The notes under the pieces: model-generated | What the model was told of the DNA's origin: nothing | Databases searched by the model: none | What the model saw: the letters and a program-made list of their open reading frames with translations, nothing else | Position numbers and translations under genes: made by a program | Assembly: GCF_009674485.1 (NCBI RefSeq) | Contig: NZ_WKJJ01000017.1 | Coordinates: forward strand, 124,001 to 188,000 | Direction of reading: 5' to 3' | Origin: Pseudoduganella rivuli | Lineage (GTDB): Bacteria > Pseudomonadota > Gammaproteobacteria > Burkholderiales > Burkholderiaceae_D | Length of the DNA stretch: 64,000 nt | In this document: positions 16,739 to 23,958 of the stretch, piece by piece | How the letters are laid out: the number at the start of each line of letters is the position of its first letter | How positions within the stretch are numbered: the stretch's first letter is position 1

Positions 16739-18541
16739 ATGCCACTGCCAAAAATGCCAAGCAAGCCAGCTACCCTGTTGCTCGCGAAAGATTATCCGAA
16801 GGCCAGCGGCGCCCGTCCCGTGCCTTTGCCCGTGGAAGAAGAGGCGCCACCCGCGCCTAAAAAAGCATCCGTGAAGGCGGTGCCCGTAGCAAAAATTGTT
16901 CAGGAAGTACCCGCAGTCAAACCCGTGCGCAAGGCTGCCGCCAAGACGGCCGCCAAGGCCGAGCCGCACGTGCACGTGCCATTAACCGAGGAAATTTCGC
17001 CGACGCCGAAAACCAAGGTGAAGTCGCCGCGCGGCAAAACACCGCCGGTCGCGGTGGAGGGCCCGCATCCGGTCAAGCACAAGGAACATGAAGTCGCCAT
17101 CAAGTCGTCCTCCAGCCGCCACGCGGACCAGGCCGGCCTGACCAAGCTGTTCGTGCTCGACACCAATGTGCTGATGCACGATCCGTCGTCGCTGTTCCGC
17201 TTCGAGGAACACGATGTCTACCTGCCAATGATGACATTGGAGGAACTGGACAACCACAAGAAGGGGATGTCCGAGGTGGCCCGCAACGCCCGCCAGGTCT
17301 CGCGCACGCTGGACGCGCTGATGGCGGACACGGACGATGACGCCATCGAATCCGGCATCCAGTTGTCCAAACTGGGCAACAAGGATGCGAAAGGCCGCCT
17401 GTACTTCCAGACCAAGCTGCACATGGCGGACTTGCCGGAGGGCCTGCCGCAAGGCAAAGCCGACAACCAGATCCTGGCCGTCGTGCGTTCGCTGGAAGCG
17501 GACCAGCCGGGCCGCGCGGTGGTGCTGGTGTCGAAAGACATCAACATGCGCATCAAGGCGCGTGCGCTGGCGCTGCCTGCCGAAGATTACTTCAACGACC
17601 ACGTGCTGGAAGATTCGGACTTGCTGTATTCCGGCATCGTGCAATTGCCGAACGACTTCTGGGAAAAACATGGCAAGGACATGGAATCCTGGCAGGAAAA
17701 CAAGAATGGCCAGAGCGCGACGTTCTATCGCGTGACCGGTCCGTTCATTCCTTCGCTGCTGGTCAACCAGTTCGTGTTCCTGGAGCCGAACAATGGCGAA
17801 GCGCCGTTCTATGGCCAGGTCAAGCAGATCAACGGCAAGACCGCCGTACTGCAAACCCTGCGCGACTACTCGCACAACAAGAACAACGTGTGGGGCGTCA
17901 CGGCGCGCAACCGCGAACAGAACTTCGCGCTGAACTTGCTGATGAACCCGGAGTGCGACTTCGTCACCCTGCTGGGCCAGGCTGGTACCGGTAAAACCCT
18001 GCTGGCATTGGCGGCAGGCCTGGCGCAGGTGCTGGAGACCAAACTGTACAACGAGATCATCGTGACCCGCGTGACGGTGCCGGTCGGCGAAGACATCGGC
18101 TTCCTGCCCGGCACGGAGGAAGAAAAAATGTCGCCGTGGATGGGCGCGTTCGACGACAACCTGGAAGTGCTGAACAAGTCCGACGGCGAAGGCGGCGAAT
18201 GGGGCCGCGCGGCGACGCAGGACTTGATCCGCTCGCGCATCAAGATCAAGTCACTGAACTTCATGCGTGGCCGTACCTTCGTCAACAAGTTCCTCATCAT
18301 CGACGAGGCGCAAAACCTGACGCCGAAGCAAATGAAGACGCTGGTGACGCGCGCCGGTCCGGGCACCAAGATCCTTTGCCTGGGCAACATCGCGCAGATC
18401 GATACGCCATACCTGACGGAAGGTTCCAGCGGCCTGACCTACGTGGTGGACCGCTTCAAGGGCTGGTCGCACAGCGGCCACGTGACCCTGGCGCGCGGCG
18501 AACGCTCGCGCCTGGCGGATCACGCATCCGACGTGCTGTAA
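16739..18541 (+). CDS. PhoH-family ATPase with N-terminal PIN domain
   Basis: 600 residues. The first 120 are Ala/Lys/Pro-rich and look disordered. A PIN ribonuclease-type domain starts at about 135 (LFVLDTNVLMHDPSSLFRFEEH) with the expected early Asp. A linker leads to the PhoH ATPase with Walker A GQAGTGKTLLALAAG and Walker B LIIDEAQNLTPKQMK. This PhoH2-like arrangement, as in YlaK and mycobacterial PhoH2, is associated with RNA unwinding and cleavage. A strong terminator follows the stop. The start has only a weak GAG ribosome site. Confidence 0.92.
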   Translation: MPLPKMPSKPATLLLAKDYPKASGARPVPLPVEEEAPPAPKKASVKAVPVAKIVQEVPAVKPVRKAAAKTAAKAEPHVHVPLTEEISPTPKTKVKSPRGKTPPVAVEGPHPVKHKEHEVAIKSSSSRHADQAGLTKLFVLDTNVLMHDPSSLFRFEEHDVYLPMMTLEELDNHKKGMSEVARNARQVSRTLDALMADTDDDAIESGIQLSKLGNKDAKGRLYFQTKLHMADLPEGLPQGKADNQILAVVRSLEADQPGRAVVLVSKDINMRIKARALALPAEDYFNDHVLEDSDLLYSGIVQLPNDFWEKHGKDMESWQENKNGQSATFYRVTGPFIPSLLVNQFVFLEPNNGEAPFYGQVKQINGKTAVLQTLRDYSHNKNNVWGVTARNREQNFALNLLMNPECDFVTLLGQAGTGKTLLALAAGLAQVLETKLYNEIIVTRVTVPVGEDIGFLPGTEEEKMSPWMGAFDDNLEVLNKSDGEGGEWGRAATQDLIRSRIKIKSLNFMRGRTFVNKFLIIDEAQNLTPKQMKTLVTRAGPGTKILCLGNIAQIDTPYLTEGSSGLTYVVDRFKGWSHSGHVTLARGERSRLADHASDVL

Positions 18542-18560
18542 GTCTTTACCGCTTCACGAA

Positions 18561-18594
18561 AGCCCCGCGCATCGCAAGGTGCGCGGGGCTTTTT
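18561..18594. terminator. Terminator between phoH-like and DUF4349 genes
   Basis: AGCCCCGCGCA (18561-18571) pairs with TGCGCGGGGCT (18580-18590) around an 8-base loop, followed by TTTTT. The T run reaches the stop codon of the convergent gene, so the two transcripts share the terminator. Confidence 0.9.
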
Positions 18595-19369
18595 ATTTAC
18601 GCCGGCGCCACAACCTGCGGCCCAACGCCAGCGCAATCGCACCGACCAGCAGCCACGGCAACAGGTAAGCGGCGCCGGTGACGACACTGGAGATGCCGCG
18701 CGACAGGTCGCTGCCAAAGTCATCCAGCGCATCGCGCACCGGGGCCCAGAACGACCGCTGGCGGCGCGCGCTGATTTGCACGTCGAGCAAATCCAGGTTC
18801 ACGCGCTGCAGCAGGTGCGCATTCTGCCCCATCGCTTGCTCCAGTTCCGCCTGCACCTGCGCCAGTTCCTTCGACACCTTCATCAGCGTTTCCAGGTTGT
18901 TGCCGGCCCGGTTTTCCAACTCGGACAACTTGCGCTGGTATTGACGCAGCATGTCGAGCTGCTTGTCGCTGTCGCTGATGGCCTTGGCCAAGTCATCGAC
19001 ACGGGTTTCCTGGTGCGCCACATCGCCGCCGCCGGCAGCCATCTTCATCAGCGCGTCGATGCCGGCGGGCCGGGCCCGCACGCGCAGGTGGGCCGACACA
19101 TCGCGTCCGCTGCTTTGACTCGATTGCAGCAAGGTGCACGTGTTGGCGGTATCGGCCGCGCAGGCGGCCACCAGCCTGGCGGCCAGCGGGCGCACGTTGT
19201 TTTCATCGGTGTCGATACTGATCGCGTGTTCGTACGCAAGGAATTTGGCGCGCGCAGCCGCAGCGACTTTCTGCTCCGCGTAAGCCGGCGCTCCCGGCGC
19301 CCGCTCCGGCTTGCTGCAGGCCGCCAACGTGAGCGCCAGCGCCAGCAATGGCGCCGTCTGTTTTGTCAT
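18593..19369 (-). CDS. DUF4349-domain lipoprotein
   Basis: 258 residues from the ATG at 19369, chosen because it gives a lipoprotein signal (MTKQTAPLLALALTLAACSK, lipobox LAAC). The body has the DUF4349 layout: an alpha/beta region, a long coiled coil (SDKQLDMLRQYQRKLSELENRAGNN... LETLMKVSKELAQVQAELEQ), and a C-terminal transmembrane helix (AAYLLPWLLVGAIALAL) followed by RRLWRRRK. The function is unknown; the shape suggests an envelope protein anchored at both ends. It is convergent with the phoH-like gene. Confidence 0.85.
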   Translation of the reverse strand: MTKQTAPLLALALTLAACSKPERAPGAPAYAEQKVAAAARAKFLAYEHAISIDTDENNVRPLAARLVAACAADTANTCTLLQSSQSSGRDVSAHLRVRARPAGIDALMKMAAGGGDVAHQETRVDDLAKAISDSDKQLDMLRQYQRKLSELENRAGNNLETLMKVSKELAQVQAELEQAMGQNAHLLQRVNLDLLDVQISARRQRSFWAPVRDALDDFGSDLSRGISSVVTGAAYLLPWLLVGAIALALGRRLWRRRK

Positions 19370-19634
19370 GGGCAATTCCGGCAATAAAGATTTGCCAAAA
19401 TAACACGAACCTGCCTCGGCAGGTAGCCTTTCAATAACCGCCGGCCTGCCATATGAACCATGAACTCCCCAGTGATCGATCGCCCATGTTCTCCAGCCCG
19501 GCCGGATGCCGGCATACCAGCCTGTCACACTCCGCAATAAACCTCAATATAACGAAAAACCATACGATAGCGATTGACCTTCCCATGCCAGGAAGGATTA
19601 CATTGATGCTTTCCCCATTCAAAGGAGCACTACC
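19370..19634. other. Intergenic stretch, DUF4349 gene to copZ-like gene
   Basis: 265 bases with no coding sequence. The right half is AT-richer and contains the CueR-type promoter of the copZ-like gene at 19574-19604. A strong ribosome site AAAGGAG lies 8 to 9 bases before that gene. Confidence 0.6.
19574..19604 (+). promoter_or_regulatory. CueR-type copper promoter of the copZ-like gene
   Basis: A -35 TTGACC (19574-19579) and a -10 TACATT (19599-19604) are 19 bases apart, the over-long spacing typical of MerR-family promoters. The spacer carries ACCTTCC-N7-GGAAGGA (19577-19597), a near-perfect CueR dyad. Confidence 0.85.
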
Positions 19635-19835
19635 ATGTATGAATTCGACGTACAGGACATGACATGCGGCGGCTGCGCAGCCAGCGTGACGCGCGCCGTG
19701 CAACGGATCGATGCGGCGGCCAGGGTCGACGTCGACCTCGCGGCAAAAAAAATCAAAGTCGAATCCAGCCGCACGCTGGACGAAGTGCGCGGCGCGATTG
19801 CCGGCGCGGGATTCCCCGTTACCGGTGCGCGCTGA
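19635..19835 (+). CDS. copZ: CopZ-like copper chaperone (HMA domain)
   Basis: 66 residues forming a single HMA domain: MYEFDVQDMTCGGCAASVTR with the metal-binding MTCGGC motif, then VDVDLAAKKIKVES and a terminal helix. Such proteins carry Cu(I) in the cytoplasm to a CopA ATPase. A CueR-type promoter precedes it and a strong AAAGGAG ribosome site is present. copA and cueR lie about 6.3 kb away on the other strand, beyond the radical SAM operon and the KdpDE-like pair, and share the same operator type. Confidence 0.88.
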   Translation: MYEFDVQDMTCGGCAASVTRAVQRIDAAARVDVDLAAKKIKVESSRTLDEVRGAIAGAGFPVTGAR

Positions 19836-19967
19836 CGCCGGCGGCGCCATGCGCCGCTCCAGCACCGCCCACCAGGCTGAGCACACCGAGCGTGCCGATC
19901 CGCGCGCCCTGCCAGCCGTCATTCGGTGGCCATGACGGCAAACCCTGGTCCAGTTGTTCTATTAGGG
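19836..19967. other. Intergenic stretch after copZ-like gene
   Basis: 132 bases without a gene. A hairpin GCGGCGC-CAT-GCGCCGC lies at 19841-19857, directly after the copZ-like stop. It lacks a T tract, so termination is uncertain. Base composition falls towards the right, where the lower-GC segment begins. Confidence 0.4.
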
Positions 19968-20924
19968 CTATGTTTTACCGGGAGAACGAAGAAACTGCCA
20001 GATTGTGCGTGCCACCGTTTCGTCGATTGGTATGCGCGGCTGATTGTACTGCTTCAGGCGCCCCTCCAGCGACTCGGGGGCAGCCTTCATCAAATGATCC
20101 ATTCTGGGGACAACCAGTTTTTTCGCAATTGGATTAGCGGACGCCAACTCATTTGCATCTGAAACTGGAATCTGGATATCGAACTCGCCGTGTATGACAA
20201 GAACCGGAATAGTTAACTTGCCCAGTTCAGTCCGTGGATCAAATGGAAACTGGGAAATCAAATAGTTTTGGACGGCGGGTCGATAAAGCGGATACAGCTC
20301 TGTCGACACCGTTGGAACGCGTCGGCCTTGTTCAAGACTCTGCAGGATGGAATCGCTTTCGGCTGCCAACGCGGAAGGAAGTCTATTGGCAAGTTGTCTC
20401 CGCAACAGGTTGGAAAAGCGCTGGGAAGTACCCGAAATTGAAACGAATGCCGTTGCATTTGTTCCCATCACAGCCAGCATCCCTACCAAGCTACCTTCAC
20501 TGTGACCAATGACGATCACTTCGGAAAAGCGCGTATCGTTCTGAAGTTTCGTTATCCAGGCTTTTGCATCACTGACGTAGTCCTCGAAACGCAATTCTTC
20601 GAGTCTGGTCATTGGTATGGCACTTTGCCCTACGCCTCGTTTGTCATATCGCAGGCTCGCTATTCCCAGTTTTTCCAGATCTTGAGCGAGAAAGAGAAGT
20701 GCATTATTAGTCGCGCCCGGGCTATTACCGTCACGGTCTGTGGGTCCGGAACCGGCAATAATAAGGGCCACCGGCCCCGGCTTTGCCCATCCGGACGGGA
20801 CAAGGAGCGTGCCAACAAGCTCACCATCGGTGATAGGGATTGTTGCGACCTGCCCAAGTTGGGCGTTTGCACGGAACGATACGAAAAAAAGTACGAGTAC
20901 TAAGAAAATTAATTTCAGATTCAT
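19968..20924 (-). CDS. Secreted alpha/beta hydrolase
   Basis: 318 residues from the ATG at 20924, chosen because it starts a clean signal peptide (MNLKLIFLVLVLFFVSFRANA). The fold is an alpha/beta hydrolase: IIAGSGPTDRDGNSPG near the oxyanion region, the nucleophile elbow IGHSEGS, an acid in VIHGEFDIQIP and a histidine in PRMDHLMKA. Substrate unknown; esterases and peptidases both occur in this group. It is the last gene of a lower-GC minus-strand cluster with the radical SAM enzyme. A strong inverted repeat lies between it and the upstream gene, so it may be expressed at a lower level or alone. Confidence 0.8.
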   Translation of the reverse strand: MNLKLIFLVLVLFFVSFRANAQLGQVATIPITDGELVGTLLVPSGWAKPGPVALIIAGSGPTDRDGNSPGATNNALLFLAQDLEKLGIASLRYDKRGVGQSAIPMTRLEELRFEDYVSDAKAWITKLQNDTRFSEVIVIGHSEGSLVGMLAVMGTNATAFVSISGTSQRFSNLLRRQLANRLPSALAAESDSILQSLEQGRRVPTVSTELYPLYRPAVQNYLISQFPFDPRTELGKLTIPVLVIHGEFDIQIPVSDANELASANPIAKKLVVPRMDHLMKAAPESLEGRLKQYNQPRIPIDETVARTIWQFLRSPGKT

Positions 20925-20958
20925 TGTCCGCTCAAAGGTCTGCCATTCAGTGCATAAA

Positions 20959-21008
20959 TCCGGTGACTTGATGATACAACCCTTCGGCTGCATCAAGAAG
21001 TCACCGGA
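20959..21008 (-). terminator. Long inverted repeat between the hydrolase and small membrane-protein genes
   Basis: TCCGGTGACTT (20959-20969) pairs perfectly with AAGTCACCGGA (20998-21008), and GATG/CATC extends the stem inward. On the minus transcript the stem is followed by only a short T stretch (TTTATG), so it may be a weak terminator or an mRNA-stabilising hairpin. Confidence 0.5.
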
Positions 21009-21026
21009 ATAACGTCCAGACATCGT

Positions 21027-21560
21027 TCAGGACGCGGCCCATGCTTCGATCTTGCGTGCCAATTCGGAATCAGCGCTTAGCGCCAGGTGCCTGCATTTGA
21101 CATCACCTTCGAACGAGATTAACTGGACAGGCCACTTTGACATGGCGCAAAACATGATGTCACCGTGCAGCCCCCAAAACCAACCAGAAAAATAGCCGAA
21201 TGCCGCGATGCCATTTTTTCGTGTAGAGAGGCCGAGTTGATCCATAGAGGTGATTTGCCGAATTCTGATGCCCGCGATCTCGCGACGCTCGACCACAAGT
21301 GTATAAACGCTGTGTTTCACAACAAGCGAGTCCTGAGTCATCTCAACAACATGCCGCCGTATCGTGCTTACTAACACACCGATCAGCCCGAGCACAACAG
21401 TACCAACAATTGCCATGGCCACGAGTTTGCTGGCAGCCGTTGCGTCGGGTTTTGTGGGTGCAAAGGAAACGAGAGCAACAGTAAAGAGCAACGGGACGAA
21501 CATCGTTAATGCCAAGTAAAGCACTTGACGCAATGAAACCGGTATATCACTCCTGCTCAC
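21027..21560 (-). CDS. Small membrane protein with PH-like C-terminal domain
   Basis: 177 residues starting with GTG at 21560; GGAGG lies 6 bases upstream. Two membrane helices (YLALTMFVPLLFTVALVSF and KLVAMAIVGTVVLGLIGVLVS) are followed by a beta-rich region (VEMTQDSLVVKHSVYTLVVERREIAGIRI) that resembles bacterial PH-like domains. The product has no assignable enzyme motif. It starts 16 bases after the glycine-rich protein gene and is very probably translated from the same mRNA. It might anchor or help export the products of the operon, but that is inference from position only. Confidence 0.65.
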   Translation of the reverse strand: MSRSDIPVSLRQVLYLALTMFVPLLFTVALVSFAPTKPDATAASKLVAMAIVGTVVLGLIGVLVSTIRRHVVEMTQDSLVVKHSVYTLVVERREIAGIRIRQITSMDQLGLSTRKNGIAAFGYFSGWFWGLHGDIMFCAMSKWPVQLISFEGDVKCRHLALSADSELARKIEAWAAS

Positions 21561-21575
21561 ATTAAACCTCCGTTA

Positions 21576-22739
21576 TCAGGCCTGAACGCCAATAGACTCC
21601 AAGCAAAGTTGCTTCAGTTCAAACATAATCTCGCGGCGCTGCTTGCGAGGGAATTTAATTAACTTCGCCCGCTCGGCGGCCCCTACCATTGCTTCAAGGT
21701 CATCGCCGAGGGAACGCTTCAAGGCTTCAATTGCCAAGTCGCGTCGACCGCTCAGATTCGCTGCCAACGATGCACGCTGGAGGTTTCCGATGCGATCCGT
21801 AATAACTTTATCACCTTCACTCATCGTTTCGAGTCCGGCGTAGGTGGTCGAATCCGTAACGCCCCAGATGGCCAGTTGCGAGTATACGCTGACGTATGCC
21901 GCAACATTGACCGCAGCGGCGACGTTGACCGCTGCAACGACATAAGTTGCAGCAACAACATAAACAACCGCCAGTGCTACTGCGCCAACGACAAGTTCTC
22001 CACCGCCGCCACCGCCCCAATCGCCACCGCCGCCGCCCCAGTCGCCACCACCGCCCCCCCAATCACCACCGCCACCACCGCCACCATCACAGCCCGAGCA
22101 ATCCTCTTCGTCCGTTGACGGTGGGACAAACGCCTTCTGCGCAGTACCATCCTGCATCAAATCAATAATGCGGTTGATGCGTTGAGAACGCGCGTGAGAG
22201 CTTGTGACACCATTCGGGCTGGCATCAAAAATCTTTTTAAATGCCTTGTCAAAGTTCTCTTTGTCCTTCTGGAAGAACTCATAATAATAATTACTGAGTT
22301 TGGATTTCGATAACCGCTTCAAAAGCTTTTTAGTCTTCAGCACAGCCATGAAGGAATCGTAATCCGCATTCTTTACGAGCTCGCTGAGGCCGGGATCCAC
22401 GGTAATCTTGAGTGCGTCCACCAAGGGATCATTGACATTAACGTACTTATCCAAGCCATAGTCGTTCAATACCTTGGCAGGGTCCCGCACCAGTGCTTGG
22501 GTAAGCTCCTTTTCCGAACCGAGGCGAGCGAAGAGCGTGGTCAAGGACTGGGTCAAGGCGCGCAGTGGAGGCGGGAATGCTTCGCCGATAGGAAGTGTCA
22601 ATAACCCGTCTTTAGGGAGGGTCATTGCTCCATTGCTTAAACTTGCTGGCGTGCCAAATGCCTGCGCACTTGTTGACGTGGTGACTACTACAGGAATACC
22701 TGCGAGTGCAGCCTTGCCAAGAAACTTCCTACGATCCAT
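21576..22739 (-). CDS. Tat-signal protein with (Asp-Trp-Gly5)3 tract; candidate radical SAM substrate
   Basis: 387 residues. The N-terminus MDRRKFLGKAALAGIPVVV looks like a twin-arginine signal. Residues 76-96 (SEKELTQALVRDPAKVLNDY and on) resemble the nitrile-hydratase-type leader helix found in some modified-peptide precursors. A CSGC motif at 214-217 leads into a glycine tract (219-247) with D-W pairs at 226-227, 233-234 and 240-241, exactly seven residues apart. A hydrophobic stretch (249-291) has a six-residue period (TYVVAA, VNVAAA, VNVAAY). The tail is helical and charged. GGAGG four bases before the ATG follows the stop of the radical SAM gene, 15 bases upstream. I do not recognise the family; the gene may encode the substrate of that enzyme. 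Confidence 0.75.
   Translation of the reverse strand: MDRRKFLGKAALAGIPVVVTTSTSAQAFGTPASLSNGAMTLPKDGLLTLPIGEAFPPPLRALTQSLTTLFARLGSEKELTQALVRDPAKVLNDYGLDKYVNVNDPLVDALKITVDPGLSELVKNADYDSFMAVLKTKKLLKRLSKSKLSNYYYEFFQKDKENFDKAFKKIFDASPNGVTSSHARSQRINRIIDLMQDGTAQKAFVPPSTDEEDCSGCDGGGGGGGDWGGGGGDWGGGGGDWGGGGGGELVVGAVALAVVYVVAATYVVAAVNVAAAVNVAAYVSVYSQLAIWGVTDSTTYAGLETMSEGDKVITDRIGNLQRASLAANLSGRRDLAIEALKRSLGDDLEAMVGAAERAKLIKFPRKQRREIMFELKQLCLESIGVQA
21999..22085 (-). repeat. Coding repeat: three Asp-Trp-Gly5 units
   Basis: The region encodes residues 219-247 of the Tat-signal protein. The DNA repeat (ccgccaccgccccaatcg pattern on the plus strand) is 21 bases long and repeated three times. Flanking glycine runs extend it on both sides. 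Confidence 0.85.
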
Positions 22740-22753
22740 CTTGCCTCCGAGTC

Positions 22754-23791
22754 TTAGTTTGGTTGGGAAATGCGGTCTAACAGATTCTTCATTTCATAGC
22801 GGAACATCACGTCCGGATAGAACTCCTGATAGCGTTCGCGAACAAGGCTGCGCGTCTGATCGCATTTATGCAGTCGGGCGCAGGTATCGCACATATGGTC
22901 ATTTGAGATTAATTCTGGCGGCGGGTTACCACCGTACACTTTCTTAATGATTCCATCCGGACCATCCACGTGGATCCAGATTTTCATGAAATCTTTGGTT
23001 TGCGCCTCATAGGCTGCAGCCAAGCCGTTGGTGTCAAGACTTCCAATTCGCATCTCGGGAATGTGTTCATGGGTCAGTCCGCAACACGCAGAAATATTTT
23101 TATGCGGAGTAACGACCAGATTGCTGAACAGCTGGCTACATGGACTATTGGGTTTCGTGGAGGCGGATGTTCCACGATCCTTATGCTGCTCGTTGAATTT
23201 CATCCACGTGTTGATCTGGTATCGGAATCTTGACTCTCCCAGGGCGTTGAGTGCCGCAAAACGAGGATCAGCAGTGATTTCATTGAAAACCGCACTATCC
23301 TCGGCATCTTTTTCCACGGTCAGGAAGCCAAATATTCCTTGGCTCACAGCATCAGTCATTGCATTCAAGACTGCATCAATGCTGACAAACTTTGCATGGT
23401 CGCGGCCGGTACTAATATTAATTTCCTTGAGCCCACTCTCACGCAATCGTTTAGCTGTGATCGCCGACTTATTCTTGGATGCGCCCCAATAGCCGTTGGA
23501 GACAATCCGCGTACCAAGTCCAAGCTCTGTGGCAACGCGTATGGATTCAAAAAGATCGTCGCCAATCATGACGCATTCGCCGCCGCTAAACACCACGTGT
23601 CGCAGCGAACTGAAATTCCGGTGAGCAGTTTTTATGGAGTCAACAATTTCTTCGAGGGTCAGCCGTTCGCGGATATCGGGATTCGAACCAAAGCAACACT
23701 GTTCACAAGCGGCGGTACAGCGGTACGTAGGCAGGATGGTGAGTGTTGCAGGCCCTTGCTTTTCAATGCTGATTTGGGTGGAATTTGCCAT
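22754..23791 (-). CDS. Radical SAM enzyme with SPASM-like C-terminal cysteines
   Basis: 345 residues from an ATG at 23791; a TTG 57 bases further upstream is a possible alternative. The radical SAM motif is C25-TAA-C29-EQ-C32 (CX3CX2C), with FSGGECVMIGDDLF as the SAM-binding GGE region. C-terminal cysteines (ISACCGLTHEH and CDTCARLHKC, a CX2CX5C group) suggest an auxiliary iron-sulfur cluster as in SPASM/twitch peptide-modifying enzymes. The gene is upstream of, and 15 bases from, the glycine-rich Tat-signal protein gene. Together they look like a modifying enzyme and its protein substrate. The reaction is unknown; crosslinking at Trp or other residues is one possibility. AT-rich codon use contrasts with the flanks. 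Confidence 0.88.
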   Translation of the reverse strand: MANSTQISIEKQGPATLTILPTYRCTAACEQCCFGSNPDIRERLTLEEIVDSIKTAHRNFSSLRHVVFSGGECVMIGDDLFESIRVATELGLGTRIVSNGYWGASKNKSAITAKRLRESGLKEINISTGRDHAKFVSIDAVLNAMTDAVSQGIFGFLTVEKDAEDSAVFNEITADPRFAALNALGESRFRYQINTWMKFNEQHKDRGTSASTKPNSPCSQLFSNLVVTPHKNISACCGLTHEHIPEMRIGSLDTNGLAAAYEAQTKDFMKIWIHVDGPDGIIKKVYGGNPPPELISNDHMCDTCARLHKCDQTRSLVRERYQEFYPDVMFRYEMKNLLDRISQPN

Positions 23792-23958
23792 TGGTATATG
23801 TTTTCCAAAAGAAATATTTGCAAAAATTATAAATTTCTCCTTTGACAAAAAAACTATCCAAATGTCACAATTGTCAAATCTATATACTTTCTTAATAACC
23901 TTTCTGCACGCGGCGGACCGCGTACTTCACTTGCACTTGAGATGAGAATCGAAGTTTG
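23792..23958. promoter_or_regulatory. Divergent AT-rich region, radical SAM operon and KdpD-like gene
   Basis: 167 bases with long A/T runs, including a stretch of seven A and several TTT/AAA tracts. It must hold the promoters of both units. I cannot define exact -35/-10 boxes. An AAGGAG at about 23834-23840 on the minus strand lies inside the alternative TTG reading. Confidence 0.45.

Noticed and set aside
20234..20903. Two small plus-strand open frames in the low-GC segment
   Set aside because: Both are antisense to the alpha/beta hydrolase, which has a signal peptide and catalytic motifs.
23792..23848. Upstream TTG start for the radical SAM enzyme
   Set aside because: It adds 19 residues without family similarity, and its AAGGAG lies inside the frame. 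It is kept as an alternative only.
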